A stretch of 36,885 bases of DNA from positions 1 to 36,885 of the IMG/VR virus record IMGVR_UViG_3300031951_000564; one strand, written 5' to 3'. A program made the translations under genes and the position numbers. The notes under the pieces were generated by a model. The model did no database searches. It was not told the DNA's origin and saw only the letters and a program-made list of their open reading frames with translations. Source of the DNA: a virus. Below, in pieces: positions 16,311-25,235 of the stretch; the stretch's first letter is position 1; every line of letters starts with the position of its first letter.

Positions 16311-17882
16311 ATGAAATTCGAAGAACTACAAGAACATGACGTTCAGCACATGGCTCAAGTCTATTGGGACAGAGACAAAACTTACGATGAAAGAATGGCA
16401 GAGCTAAGCTCATTCATCGGTAAGTCTGAACGTACAGTACAAATTTGGCTTTCTAAATTAGGCATCAAAGAGAAGCCTGATCAAGAATCTCCTCAACTAA
16501 TTGAAGCTAGGAAAAGAGTCTTCGACAAGAAGAAAAAACGCTTCATCATCACCTGGGCGCAGAACGATACGCCGGTTCATGAAGCTTTCATTTCTAACAT
16601 CGAGGCTTACTCACAAAAGATCAATGCAAGCATACACGTTATCGCAGGCAGATATAAAAATCCGACATCCATTTTTACCGACAAAAATTACGAGACCTGG
16701 TCGGAGAGAATAGAGCAGTACTTAGACGCTAATCGTCACGAGATCCATAAACACATGTGGATCATGTCTGACGTAAAGATCCAACCTACTGCAGTGGATC
16801 CAATGACTGGACTGCAGGGAATGAGCGGAATCAATTCATGCATTTTCGGCTCTCCGAAAGTTCAGCTAGAAATGATACCTGTTCTTCAGGACTGCATGCC
16901 TAAAATGATGATGACGACTGGTGCTTGCACCGAGAAGAACTATACAGATTCTAAATCTGGCAAGAAAGGAGAGTTCCACCATACTTTAGGGTTTGTGATC
17001 GTAGAAATAAAAGACGAGGATGTCTTTTTTGCACGCCAAGTCACCGCCGATGTCGATGGTAACTTCCACGACTTGTATTACAAAGTGCAATATGATCTCA
17101 ATAATAGCTCTTCAGTCATTCACGAGATATCAGAAATTTCTGCACTAATTCTAGGAGACCTCCACTATGGTCACCACGACGAAGAGGTGATCAAGAGAAC
17201 TCTGCAGATGATGAAAAAGATCAAACCTAATCACGTAGTTCTCCACGATGTTTTTGACGGCATGTCTATTAACCATCACGAGATGAACGATCCTTTTGCA
17301 CAGTTCAAAAAAGAAATGGACGGGACAAATTGTCTAAAGGCTGAAATAGAAGCAATGTTAACCGGCCTCGAGGCTTTCAAAGACTACAACGTGACAGTGG
17401 TTAGAAGTAACCACGACGATTTCTTAGATCGCTGGTTAAAAAATACCGATTGGAGAAAAGCCAACACGATGAAGAATTCGATAGAGTACATGGAGTACAG
17501 TTATCTTCTTCTCAGAGGTGAGGCTCCTAACGGTATCATTCCTCATTTGATCAACAAGAAGTTTCCGAACATGAGAACTCTAGGGCGTAATGACAGTTTC
17601 GTGGTCAATGGCTGGGAACTCGGACAGCACGGAGACATCGGTTCTAACGGTTCTCGCGGCTCTCTATTACAATTTAGAAAGTTAAATGTGAAGATGGTAG
17701 TAGGACACTATCATTCGCCTGGTAGAAAAGACGGAGCCCTATCAGTAGGAACTTCAACTAAGCTCAGAGTCAATTACAATCTAGGCCCTAGCTCATGGTT
17801 GCAATCTCACGTGATCATTCACGGCGACGGGAAGGCTCAACACATCAATTTCATTAATGGTCAGTTTACAACATTCAAATGA
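16311..17882 (+). CDS. HTH + calcineurin-like metallophosphoesterase, unusual phage protein
   Basis: 523 residues. Residues 1-52 look like a helix-turn-helix (E-R-T-V-Q-I-W-L-S-K-L-G). Residues about 75-270 form a phage-type domain with conserved stretches R-Y-K-N-P-T-S, then D-V-K-I-Q-P-T-A-V-D-P and K-N-Y-T-D-S-K-S-G-K-K-G-E-F-H-H. From 275 on there is a metallophosphoesterase: D283-L-H285 (G-D-L-H), V-F-D-G, S-N-H368-D and G-H466-Y-H468. The third motif is S-N-H-D instead of G-N-H-D. I recall similar proteins in large phages, possibly related to T5 A1, but cannot verify it. Inferred role: DNA nuclease or phosphatase acting next to gp47. Its stop overlaps the gp47 start by 4 bases. Confidence 0.65.
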   Translation: MKFEELQEHDVQHMAQVYWDRDKTYDERMAELSSFIGKSERTVQIWLSKLGIKEKPDQESPQLIEARKRVFDKKKKRFIITWAQNDTPVHEAFISNIEAYSQKINASIHVIAGRYKNPTSIFTDKNYETWSERIEQYLDANRHEIHKHMWIMSDVKIQPTAVDPMTGLQGMSGINSCIFGSPKVQLEMIPVLQDCMPKMMMTTGACTEKNYTDSKSGKKGEFHHTLGFVIVEIKDEDVFFARQVTADVDGNFHDLYYKVQYDLNNSSSVIHEISEISALILGDLHYGHHDEEVIKRTLQMMKKIKPNHVVLHDVFDGMSINHHEMNDPFAQFKKEMDGTNCLKAEIEAMLTGLEAFKDYNVTVVRSNHDDFLDRWLKNTDWRKANTMKNSIEYMEYSYLLLRGEAPNGIIPHLINKKFPNMRTLGRNDSFVVNGWELGQHGDIGSNGSRGSLLQFRKLNVKMVVGHYHSPGRKDGALSVGTSTKLRVNYNLGPSSWLQSHVIIHGDGKAQHINFINGQFTTFK

Positions 17883-18949
17883 GAATAAACGCAACCCGAA
17901 TAATTTTTTCTTCAGACTGGCACTTCGGTCTCAGGTCAAATAACTTAGAATGGTTTGAGATAGCCAAAGACTATTTTGAGAACTTTTTTCTCACTTGGCT
18001 GGATGAAAATGTCAAAGAAGGAGACGTCTTCTATTGTCTAGGAGATGTTTTTGACAATCGGCAGACAATGAATCTCATGGTTGCTAGCTATGCGATAGAT
18101 CTCTTTGAAAGAATCGCTCAACGACTTCCAGTCTACATCATAGTCGGAAACCACGACATCTACAGAAAGAACACCAACGACATTAGCTCGGTAGATATTC
18201 TTCGTCACATCAAAAACGTTCATGTTTACAAAGAACCTCAAGTACACGAGTTCAAAAAGAGCAGATGTCTTTTAATGCCTTGGCGTAGAGATAAAGAACA
18301 TGAAAAAGAAACTCTAGCAGCTCACAAAAACATAGACTGGGTTTTTTGTCATTCAGAAGTTAGAGGTCTCAGAGTCAATCCTAACCCTTACGTGATCCAC
18401 GAAGGAGGCAATTCAGTCGAGATCTACAACGGTTACAAAGGAATGTATTCAGGTCACATTCACTATTCTCAACGGAATAAGAACGTGACTTTCGTAGGTA
18501 ACATCTTTCAGATGACTCGATCTGATAGAAACAATCCGAAAGGGATTTGGACTTTAGAGCCTGATACCGGAATCGAGGAATTCTATGAAAATACTCGATC
18601 TCCGAAGTTTCTAAAGTATTCCATCGAGTCTCTATATGAAAAGACCATCGATGAACTCAGGAAAGAATTTGAAAACAATTTTGTCGACATAAAAGTCGAT
18701 AGAGCGACTTTTTCAAATTACAATGTCAGCCTGCTTCTGAATCTTCTCGAAGGCTCAGCTAGAAGCATTCAGACAGAAGTTTACGAGAGCGAAGAAGCAG
18801 AATCGCAAGCTTTAGCTGATGAGATTAACGATTACGATGTGATCAACATCTCTAAAAGATACATCGCATCTAGCAGTTATGACGACACTCTCAAAGAAAG
18901 ATTATTGTCCACGGTAGAAAATCTCTACCAAAAGGTCAACCAAGAATGA
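17879..18949 (+). CDS. 47: recombination endonuclease subunit gp47 (Mre11/SbcD family)
   Basis: 356 residues, T4 gp47 has 339. All phosphoesterase motifs are intact: D13-W-H15, G-D-V-F-D-N at 55-60, G-N-H-D at 90-93, and G-H-I-H at 192-195. Together with gp46 it resects double-strand ends to feed UvsX-driven recombination. The 5' end overlaps the preceding metallophosphoesterase and the 3' end overlaps gene 46 (ATGA), so the three are co-translated. The C-terminal 120 residues should bind the gp46 coiled coil. Confidence 0.93.
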   Translation: MRINATRIIFSSDWHFGLRSNNLEWFEIAKDYFENFFLTWLDENVKEGDVFYCLGDVFDNRQTMNLMVASYAIDLFERIAQRLPVYIIVGNHDIYRKNTNDISSVDILRHIKNVHVYKEPQVHEFKKSRCLLMPWRRDKEHEKETLAAHKNIDWVFCHSEVRGLRVNPNPYVIHEGGNSVEIYNGYKGMYSGHIHYSQRNKNVTFVGNIFQMTRSDRNNPKGIWTLEPDTGIEEFYENTRSPKFLKYSIESLYEKTIDELRKEFENNFVDIKVDRATFSNYNVSLLLNLLEGSARSIQTEVYESEEAESQALADEINDYDVINISKRYIASSSYDDTLKERLLSTVENLYQKVNQE

Positions 18950-20613
18950 AAATAAACAGAATAGAATTTCGCAACTTTGCGTCGTACGGTAACAAAGTAC
19001 AGTACATTGATATGGAGTCAGAAGGCTGTCTCCATCTGATCACGGGAAATAACGGAAATGGAAAAAGCACCATCGCCAACATCATCAAGTTTCTCTGCTA
19101 CGGCAAAGTCGATGGATTCACTAATTCTGATCTACCGAATAGAATCAACAAAGAGCTCTGGGGAAAAATCTATCTCGAAGCTAAAGGGAAGAAGATAGAG
19201 ATAGAGCGTGGATTGGCACCATCTGTTTTCAAAGTCAAGATCGATGGAACTGATTTTGATCAGGCTGGAAAAAGCAACGTCCAGGAGTACTTAGAAGAAG
19301 AGCTCTTCGGTATCAGCGCTAACGTATTTAAGAATCTGATCATACTCTCAGTAAACGACTTTAAATCTTTTTTGACGATGTCGCCTGGAGACAAGAAAGG
19401 CATAGTCGACAAGATCTTCGGTTTCTCTGTCATCAACCAAATGTTGGAGATAGTCAAGAGAGAAAAGAGAGAAGTCAAGACTGGAATTAAGTCGATAGAA
19501 GACGAGCTCAGTGCTATATCAGATTCTATTCAGGCAACTCAGAGAAAGCTAGAAGTCCTCGAAAAAAATGCTAAAGAGCAGAACAGCGAGAAGATAGAAG
19601 ATCTGAAGAAAAAATTAGCTGATCTAGTCGAAGCCAAAGGTAAACTAGAAGACGCCAAGAACGCAATTAAGAAGCAGCAGGTAGAAAAGGAAAATGGTCT
19701 CAGAGACGACAGAAAGTCTTTGATCAGCCGTGAATCTAATAAGAGAAAATTAGAGAAAGAATTAGACCTCTTCAAGAACGACCAATGCCCTACTTGCCAC
19801 GCAGATCTCAAATCAGAATTTCACCTCGGCTTAAAAGATAAGTTAGAGAAAGAAAAGTCTGAGAACGAAGAAGAGCTCAAAGGAGTCAGAGATCGAGTAA
19901 CTGCTGTAGAAAAAGAGATCACTGAGATCAGAAACAAGGAGACTAAAGTCATTTCTAAAATATCAGATCTCAATTCTAAGATTCAATCATTCAAAGCCGA
20001 GCTTTTAGACTTAGCCAAAAAAATGGACAAAGGCGAGCACGGAGAATTTCAATCTCTGATCGAAGAATTCCAAGCCAAGGAGAGGTTAAAGACTTCTAAG
20101 AAGACTGAACTTACTTCTGAGGAACATTTTTACGGCATCTTAGAAGCGATGCTTGGAGATGACGGGATTAAGAACATGGCGATGAAGATGATTCTTCCTT
20201 CTTTGAACGCCAACATTTCTCAGATGACAAGAACTCTAGGAATCCCTTTTAACATCTCATTCGATAACAAATTCGATTCAGTAATTACGCATCTAGGAGA
20301 AGAAGTCAATCCTAAAACTCTGAGCACCGGAGAAAAGAAGAAAGCCGATTTTGCGATCATTATCGCTCTCATCAAAATGATGAAAGTGAGATTTCCGAGC
20401 TTGAACGTACTTTTCTTAGACGAGATTTTTAGTTCGGTCGATTCAGATGGGATCTATCACATTTTAGGCATCATTCACGAGACGATCAAAGAGGCTAAGA
20501 TTAACGCCTTTGTGATCAATCACACAGTGCTACCCAGCGAACTTTTTGACAAGAAAATAGAAATAGCTAAGGTCTCAGGCTTTAGCGAAGTATCAATCGA
20601 GACCATCTCGTGA
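18946..20613 (+). CDS. 46: recombination endonuclease subunit gp46 (Rad50/SbcC family)
   Basis: 555 residues, T4 gp46 has 560. Walker A G-N-N-G-N-G-K-S at 34-41; long coiled coils on either side of a zinc hook C281-P-T-C284; ABC signature L-S-T-G-E-K-K-K near 459-466; Walker B L-F-L-D-E with Asp492 and Glu493. It is the ATPase that holds DNA ends and controls the gp47 nuclease. The gene is the last of the overlapping run that starts at uvsX/gp41, and the region changes to late genes right after it. Confidence 0.95.
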   Translation: MKINRIEFRNFASYGNKVQYIDMESEGCLHLITGNNGNGKSTIANIIKFLCYGKVDGFTNSDLPNRINKELWGKIYLEAKGKKIEIERGLAPSVFKVKIDGTDFDQAGKSNVQEYLEEELFGISANVFKNLIILSVNDFKSFLTMSPGDKKGIVDKIFGFSVINQMLEIVKREKREVKTGIKSIEDELSAISDSIQATQRKLEVLEKNAKEQNSEKIEDLKKKLADLVEAKGKLEDAKNAIKKQQVEKENGLRDDRKSLISRESNKRKLEKELDLFKNDQCPTCHADLKSEFHLGLKDKLEKEKSENEEELKGVRDRVTAVEKEITEIRNKETKVISKISDLNSKIQSFKAELLDLAKKMDKGEHGEFQSLIEEFQAKERLKTSKKTELTSEEHFYGILEAMLGDDGIKNMAMKMILPSLNANISQMTRTLGIPFNISFDNKFDSVITHLGEEVNPKTLSTGEKKKADFAIIIALIKMMKVRFPSLNVLFLDEIFSSVDSDGIYHILGIIHETIKEAKINAFVINHTVLPSELFDKKIEIAKVSGFSEVSIETIS

Positions 20614-20675
20614 CATCGATAGCATGAGTAAGGTAGTATAATAATCTTGTAGCATAATGTCTCTGCGTTCAGGCG

Positions 20676-20683
20676 AATAAATA
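20676..20683 (+). promoter_or_regulatory. late promoter-like box AATAAATA
   Basis: One mismatch to the T4 late box, in the 89-base gap between gene 46 and the gp15-like gene, 19 bases before its GTG start. The gap also holds TATAAT at 20637-20642 without a good upstream box. Low confidence because the bases are AT-rich. Confidence 0.35.
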
Positions 20684-20702
20684 AGAAAAGAAAGCCCTCT
20701 AA

Positions 20703-21671
20703 GTGTCAGCATACAACGCAGAATATAACAAGGACCTGTCTTACATTAGACACATCATAGTAGCTCTGCTCAACGAGCTGAATAACAAGATCTATTTCTA
20801 TAATGTCCTTGACGAGGACACTAAACAGAAGATCGACATTCCTTTCTACTACTCAGTAACAGGACAAGAAAGATTTTTGTTGGATAATTTTCTTTTTGAT
20901 GCTCAGGCCGAAGGAAAGGCGATAGGAGATTACGAAAGAACTCCTAGAGGCATCATTCAATTAGAGTCTGCTGCGATCGATTCAGCTGCTTTGATAAACA
21001 AATTTGTTAGGACTCAGATCATTAGACCTTACAAAGGCCAGCTAAAAACTTTTGCTCTGTCTACGCAGGCAATCCCTCTCAGCTTAAATTTCAATACCAC
21101 GGTAGTAGTCAACAATAACTTAGAACTCTTTAAAGTTACAGAAGCTCTAATCAGCCGTCTCTACAAGAACAATCTCTTCTACGTGGATTACGGTGGATTT
21201 CAGGCACAGTCTAATTTTTCTCTTCCTGAGGATTTGGCGCAAGAACAGCTTTTCGAATATGGCTTCACTGATAGAAAAGAGTACAAAGTCAGTTTTTCTC
21301 TCGCAGTCAGCAGCTTTCTTTACGTCTTTGAGGACGGCCTTCAGTTGGCTGAAATACCAATGCAGGTCGTAGAGACTTCCAACAATTCTCGACTAGCCGG
21401 AGTCGGTATCTATAACGGCGGTGGAATCTATTTCGGTAATGTGATGGAGACTATAGAATCTACCATCGACGATTACAGAAAGGCACCTTACAGTGAAGGA
21501 GAAGCCAGCAACCAAGGCTACAATCCTCTTTCTGATCCGACGGGTGGAGTTACTCCGACTGGACCGGTGTTCGCTGAAACTATTGTGCAACCTTACAATA
21601 CAAATGATATAGAGAGCTCTGACAGCAAAGAGTATCGAAACGATAACAACTCTAATCCTCAGACTCTGTGA
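20703..21671 (+). CDS. 15: tail sheath terminator/tail completion protein (gp15-like)
   Basis: 322 residues with a GTG start (no ATG nearby). The pattern follows T4 gp15 (272 residues): an N-terminal helix L-S-Y-I-R-H-I-I-V-A-L-L-N-E-L, then I-D-I-P-F-Y-Y-S against I-R-V-P-I-T-Y-A in T4 gp15, then a segment with P-L-S-L-N-F-N-T-T in place of the T4 S-P-I-K-M-I-Y-E-L region, and a strand-rich end. gp15 caps the tail tube and sheath and joins the tail to the neck. The last 50 residues are acidic and Pro/Asn-rich, probably disordered, as in T4 gp15. No other tail genes are in the window. The match is read by eye and moderate. Confidence 0.6.
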   Translation: MSAYNAEYNKDLSYIRHIIVALLNELNNKIYFYNVLDEDTKQKIDIPFYYSVTGQERFLLDNFLFDAQAEGKAIGDYERTPRGIIQLESAAIDSAALINKFVRTQIIRPYKGQLKTFALSTQAIPLSLNFNTTVVVNNNLELFKVTEALISRLYKNNLFYVDYGGFQAQSNFSLPEDLAQEQLFEYGFTDRKEYKVSFSLAVSSFLYVFEDGLQLAEIPMQVVETSNNSRLAGVGIYNGGGIYFGNVMETIESTIDDYRKAPYSEGEASNQGYNPLSDPTGGVTPTGPVFAETIVQPYNTNDIESSDSKEYRNDNNSNPQTL

Positions 21672-21676
21672 CAGGA

Positions 21677-21685
21677 TATATAGAA
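21677..21685 (+). promoter_or_regulatory. late promoter box TATATAGAA
   Basis: Located 5 bases after the gp15-like stop and 20 bases before the ATG at 21706. Followed by ATAATGAAAATAC, similar to the bases after the box at 26954. Confidence 0.6.
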
Positions 21686-21705
21686 ATAATGAAAATACGA
21701 AAGAA

Positions 21706-23439
21706 ATGGGATACCCAGTCTATTTAAACGGTCATTTCCCGAATGCAGGTGAAACTGCAGCCGCGAAAGACACTCTAACAATCTTGGTCAACGAGTTCAG
21801 AAAAAGCGGAAAGACCGATGCTCAGATCTACAGCGTGCTTCTCGGTATGGGAATAGATCCTGAAAAGGCCGCTAATGGCATTCAAGGAATTTCTAAAGTT
21901 CCAACCTCTTCTGAGGTAGCAATGCAGAAAGCAGCTCAAACTTTTTTACAAGTTATCAGCGTTGAAGAAAACAATTCACAAACAAAAAATACAAACATGA
22001 AGTTTTCAGTCGAGAATCTCGTCAAGAAGATTCAAGAAACAAAACAATCTGTCGGCGAGCTCGATGCGGCTAATGCCGGTAAGTATGGCTTTTCAGCTAA
22101 AAAGATCAGCGAAGCATTAGATGCTTCTCTCGTAGCTCTAGACATGGAAAAAGCCCAAGGTCTTTTAAAGTCTATCGATAACACTAACAAGTCTTTAGAA
22201 GACGCTAATATGAACAAGAGCAGCGCTCAAGCTGAACTTGAAAAACTTAAGAAACAAGCTTTAAGCGTTACAGAGAAAAGAAATTATCTCGAGACGATCA
22301 GCGTTCTTAGACAAAAGCTTCATGAGCATGCTTGGATCGAATCAGTAAAAGATCTTTGCCTACATATCGACGAGGCTAAGTCTCAAAATCGTCTTTCTCT
22401 TTTCTTAATGGAAGCTCTTTACAATATGAAGAGCGACAGATATGTTGCTTTCAACTCGAAACCAGTTGAAGCTATCGAGAAAATGATCGAAGAAGGTGAA
22501 GATTTCATCAAAGACAATTACTCTTCTTTAAAGGCATTTGCATGGTCAGTACCAGTTAGAACTGCAGCTACCAAAATTGCAAATACTTTGAATGAGATGA
22601 AAGATACTTCTACTGCGGCAATGCAGAAGATCTACAGCCCAGTTCAAGAAAATGAAGACGGAACTTTAACTATTTCTTTGGCTGGTAAATTCTACGCAGT
22701 ATCTGAAAACAGCATCATAGAAGCATCAGAAAATCAAAAGCCTGGCTCTAGATTCTTAAAGACTCTCGATGCTTTATCGATCTTCTCTGCGACTAACGAA
22801 GGCTTCACTTACTATGGTAAGAGAAAGTCTTTGACTATCAACGAGAACGGAGTTACTGTAGAGAACAAAGTTCTTGAGAATACGACTCCAGAAGCTATCA
22901 TGACAGCTTTACAGGAAAGTGCTCTTACTTCTAACGATTCTAAAATTGTTTCAGAAAAAATTGCTTTCTTGATCGAATCTATCGATACAGTTAAAGAGAT
23001 CGATCTCTTCACCTCTGTAGTTTCTACTCAGCGTAGAGGCGTAGCAGTAAACATTGCTAAAATCAACGAAAGCATCTTCATCAACAGAATCAATACTGCG
23101 ATGGGATGTAACGAAATGATCCAAGTTAACAATGCTAAAGTTGCTCAAGAATTGGTCAACGAATTTGTAAACTTTGATATCACTCCTCTAGTTCAAGAAA
23201 TGCTCAGCTCAGAAGAGAAACTTGCTTTTGATCTTCAAGGTAAGAAAAATTCTATCCAAGAAAATCTTCAATCTCTCGAGGAAAAGAAAAAAGAAGTCAT
23301 AGCTACTATGGCTCTTCATCCAAACCACGAGCCGTTGAAAGAAGCTTTTGACATTTTGACTTCTGAGATCGAGGCTAAAGAAAAAGAACTCCAATCAATC
23401 TACCACCGAATTTCTGAAATTTCAGAAAAAAAAAGTTGA
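21706..23439 (+). CDS. large protein of unknown function, probably virion or head assembly
   Basis: 577 residues, no recognised family. Residues 1-85 contain A-A-A-K-D-T-L-T-I-L-V-N-E-F and look like a helical domain; a linker rich in Asn/Thr/Lys follows (91-97). Met98 (ATG 21997, behind the A-rich bases ACAAACAAAAAATACAAAC) starts a second module M-K-F-S-V-E-N-L-V-K-K-I. Coiled coils are likely near 140-185 and 500-577; the middle (about 310-420) is beta-rich. The late promoter box upstream and the position between tail completion and gp55/gp4 genes suggest a structural or assembly protein. The internal ATG may give a second, shorter product. Confidence 0.6.
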   Translation: MGYPVYLNGHFPNAGETAAAKDTLTILVNEFRKSGKTDAQIYSVLLGMGIDPEKAANGIQGISKVPTSSEVAMQKAAQTFLQVISVEENNSQTKNTNMKFSVENLVKKIQETKQSVGELDAANAGKYGFSAKKISEALDASLVALDMEKAQGLLKSIDNTNKSLEDANMNKSSAQAELEKLKKQALSVTEKRNYLETISVLRQKLHEHAWIESVKDLCLHIDEAKSQNRLSLFLMEALYNMKSDRYVAFNSKPVEAIEKMIEEGEDFIKDNYSSLKAFAWSVPVRTAATKIANTLNEMKDTSTAAMQKIYSPVQENEDGTLTISLAGKFYAVSENSIIEASENQKPGSRFLKTLDALSIFSATNEGFTYYGKRKSLTINENGVTVENKVLENTTPEAIMTALQESALTSNDSKIVSEKIAFLIESIDTVKEIDLFTSVVSTQRRGVAVNIAKINESIFINRINTAMGCNEMIQVNNAKVAQELVNEFVNFDITPLVQEMLSSEEKLAFDLQGKKNSIQENLQSLEEKKKEVIATMALHPNHEPLKEAFDILTSEIEAKEKELQSIYHRISEISEKKS

Positions 23440-23630
23440 TTGAGTCAATAAAAAGTGGAGAAGCTTACGTCGTAGTAGCTGCGAGCGATACAAATCTTAA
23501 AGTTGGCGATAAAATAATAGTCAACGCTGAGGAATACGCAAGGTCTTCTGATTCACAGGAGATCTCTTATAAAACCTTGGACGGTGGCAGTGGCACTATT
23601 TTAAGAAAAAACCTCAAAGCGCAGATTTAA
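23436..23630 (+). CDS. small SH3-like beta-barrel protein
   Basis: 64 residues from a TTG start that overlaps the previous stop (TTGA). No in-frame ATG exists, and the stop overlaps the ATG of the gp55-like gene, so the tight fit supports a real gene. The sequence G-E-A-Y-V-V-V-A-A-S-D-T-N-L-K-V-G-D-K-I and the end G-T-I-L-R-K-N-L-K-A look like an SH3 or KOW-like barrel. Function unknown. Confidence 0.6.
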   Translation: MIESIKSGEAYVVVAASDTNLKVGDKIIVNAEEYARSSDSQEISYKTLDGGSGTILRKNLKAQI

Positions 23631-24007
23631 TGAAAGCAAATCAGGAAAAACCATATTACGTAAAACCCAAAGAATTCTTTGAGGAAATCGTAATTTCGAA
23701 GAAGCAAGACGCCTTAACTCCGAGAGCACAGGAAATGATGATTAAGATCGCTAACAAGGCATCTCAGAGACTCGTTTACAAAAACCCAGAAGATCGTAAA
23801 GACTGCATTTCAGCAGCTTATTTAGATCTTTTGAAATACTGGAGAAGCTTCAATCCAGAGAAAGGAACTAACGCCTTTGCTTACTTCACAGAAATAGCAA
23901 AAAGAGGATTCGCAAAAGGCTGGAACCAGATACACCCTAAGAAGTACAAAGGTACCATTAGCATGGACAGCCACGGAGACGATTCCGAAGGCATATACAG
24001 CATCTAA
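23630..24007 (+). CDS. 55: late transcription sigma factor (gp55-like)
   Basis: 125 residues, shorter than T4 gp55 (185). The central part follows gp55 and sigma region 2: R-K-D-C-I-S-A-A-Y-L-D-L-L-K-Y-W, then F-N-P-E-K-G-T-N-A-F-A-Y-F and R-G-F-A-K-G-W, where T4 gp55 has L-H-N-F-D and N-P-H-A-Y-I-T-Q-A. It would direct host RNA polymerase to the late promoters, here probably TATATAG(A/T)A, with the sliding clamp as enhancer-mobile coactivator. The start overlaps the preceding stop and the stop overlaps the gp4 start. The short C-terminus may lack part of the T4 clamp-binding tail. Confidence 0.8.
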   Translation: MKANQEKPYYVKPKEFFEEIVISKKQDALTPRAQEMMIKIANKASQRLVYKNPEDRKDCISAAYLDLLKYWRSFNPEKGTNAFAYFTEIAKRGFAKGWNQIHPKKYKGTISMDSHGDDSEGIYSI

Positions 24008-24486
24008 TGAGTAAAATCAAGAGGGTAAAACCGACGTCAAAGTCGGGCTTCAAACAGAGTTATTTTCAACCAAAGAACATCGGCAAATATGTGGGAGAGT
24101 TACCCATAATTTGCCGATCTTCTTGGGAAAAGAAGTTTGCTATATTTTGTGATACCAACCCAGCGGTGATCAAATGGAGCTCAGAACCCACTGAGATCAA
24201 ATACTATAATGTTCTAGACAAGAAATTTCATAACTACTACCCTGACTATTTTATCATCGTAAAGAGAGGTGAAGTCGAGGAGAAATACATAGTAGAGGTG
24301 AAACCTTCTGCTCAACTGAAAAAACCAGAACCTCCAAAAAGGCTTACTGAAAAAGCAGTCGCTAGCTTCAAATATGCTTATGATACTTACGTGAAAAATC
24401 TCTGTAAGATGGAAGCACTGAAGAAATTCGCGGCTGATAGAGCAATGAAGGTAATGATCATCACTGAAAATAGCAAACTGATCTAA
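24007..24486 (+). CDS. 4: head completion protein gp4 (gp50/gp65)
   Basis: 159 residues, T4 gp4 has 150. The match includes Y-F-Q-P-K-N-I-G-K-Y, then I-C-R-S-S-W-E-K-K-F (T4 I-Y-R-S-G-W-E-R-K), then W-S-S-E-P-T-E-I-K-Y-Y and Y-Y-P-D-Y-F (T4 R-Y-F-P-D-F), with I-V-E-V-K-P as the last strand. These E, D and E-x-K residues form a restriction-endonuclease-like fold (TnsA type). gp4 is needed to finish filled heads before tail joining. Overlaps both neighbours by one or a few bases. Confidence 0.88.
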   Translation: MSKIKRVKPTSKSGFKQSYFQPKNIGKYVGELPIICRSSWEKKFAIFCDTNPAVIKWSSEPTEIKYYNVLDKKFHNYYPDYFIIVKRGEVEEKYIVEVKPSAQLKKPEPPKRLTEKAVASFKYAYDTYVKNLCKMEALKKFAADRAMKVMIITENSKLI

Positions 24487-25232
24487 TGCCAAGTACTCCT
24501 CTTCTCATTCACTTATATCAGACTGAACAGCTGAAAAGAGCTGACGATTATCTCAAAATCAAGAAGAGAAGAGAAGATTTCATCAAAGAGGCTAAGAGTC
24601 TTTCCAACGCATCCAATGCTGCAGAAGACTGGGTTAAAGAATCAGAATCTACGAAAAACGAAAGAGTTAAAAAGATCACTAATTCTGACCAATACCAACC
24701 AGGAAAATTGTACGTCTTTGACTACTCTAATCCTCTATGGCCTGATGAACCACACGACCAAAAACCAGTAGTAATCTGTTTAGGAGAGACGGGTAGAGAC
24801 TCAGGTAGACTATCTGCAGGGTTTCAAGGGAAATTTGATAGAAAATACATTTATGAACCAGGCTACATGATCGGAATCAACATCAATTGGCTTCCTGAGA
24901 TCATGAAACCCAATTTCTTACAAGAATGGTTCAATTTTTTCAGACCTCAGCTGATGCAGCAGTTCATAGACATTAAAAGCTTGAATGTAAGACAGCAGAC
25001 TTCTCTCCAATTTAGATATTCTGATTTGTTTGCGCTAGAAAAAACTTTTTACTTTTCTTACGCTATAAAAATGTATCACAAAGCTAGCATCAAAGAAGCG
25101 TATGAATTGACTTATGAAAACTGGTTTCTGGCCAGTTGTATCATACCTAGATTTTTCAAGAATACGAACCTAACGCAAGTGACAGAAGGGTACAGACAAT
25201 ATATACGTAATAAGAGCATCAAATACTCATAA
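24486..25232 (+). CDS. hypothetical protein of T4-like phages, probably virion associated
   Basis: 248 residues, start overlapping the gp4 stop. After a charged N-terminal helix (about 15-65) comes Y-Q-P-G-K-L-Y-V-F-D-Y, then K-P-V-V-I-C-L-G and I-G-I-N-I-N-W-L-P. This Y-x-P-G-x-L-Y-x-F-x-Y pattern is familiar from uncharacterised proteins of T4-like marine phages. In T4 the neighbours of gene 4 are the DNA end protector gp2 and baseplate gp53, but I see no good match to either. Located between head completion and portal genes, it is likely a structural or assembly protein. Confidence 0.55.
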   Translation: MPSTPLLIHLYQTEQLKRADDYLKIKKRREDFIKEAKSLSNASNAAEDWVKESESTKNERVKKITNSDQYQPGKLYVFDYSNPLWPDEPHDQKPVVICLGETGRDSGRLSAGFQGKFDRKYIYEPGYMIGININWLPEIMKPNFLQEWFNFFRPQLMQQFIDIKSLNVRQQTSLQFRYSDLFALEKTFYFSYAIKMYHKASIKEAYELTYENWFLASCIIPRFFKNTNLTQVTEGYRQYIRNKSIKYS

Positions 25233-25235
25233 GAT

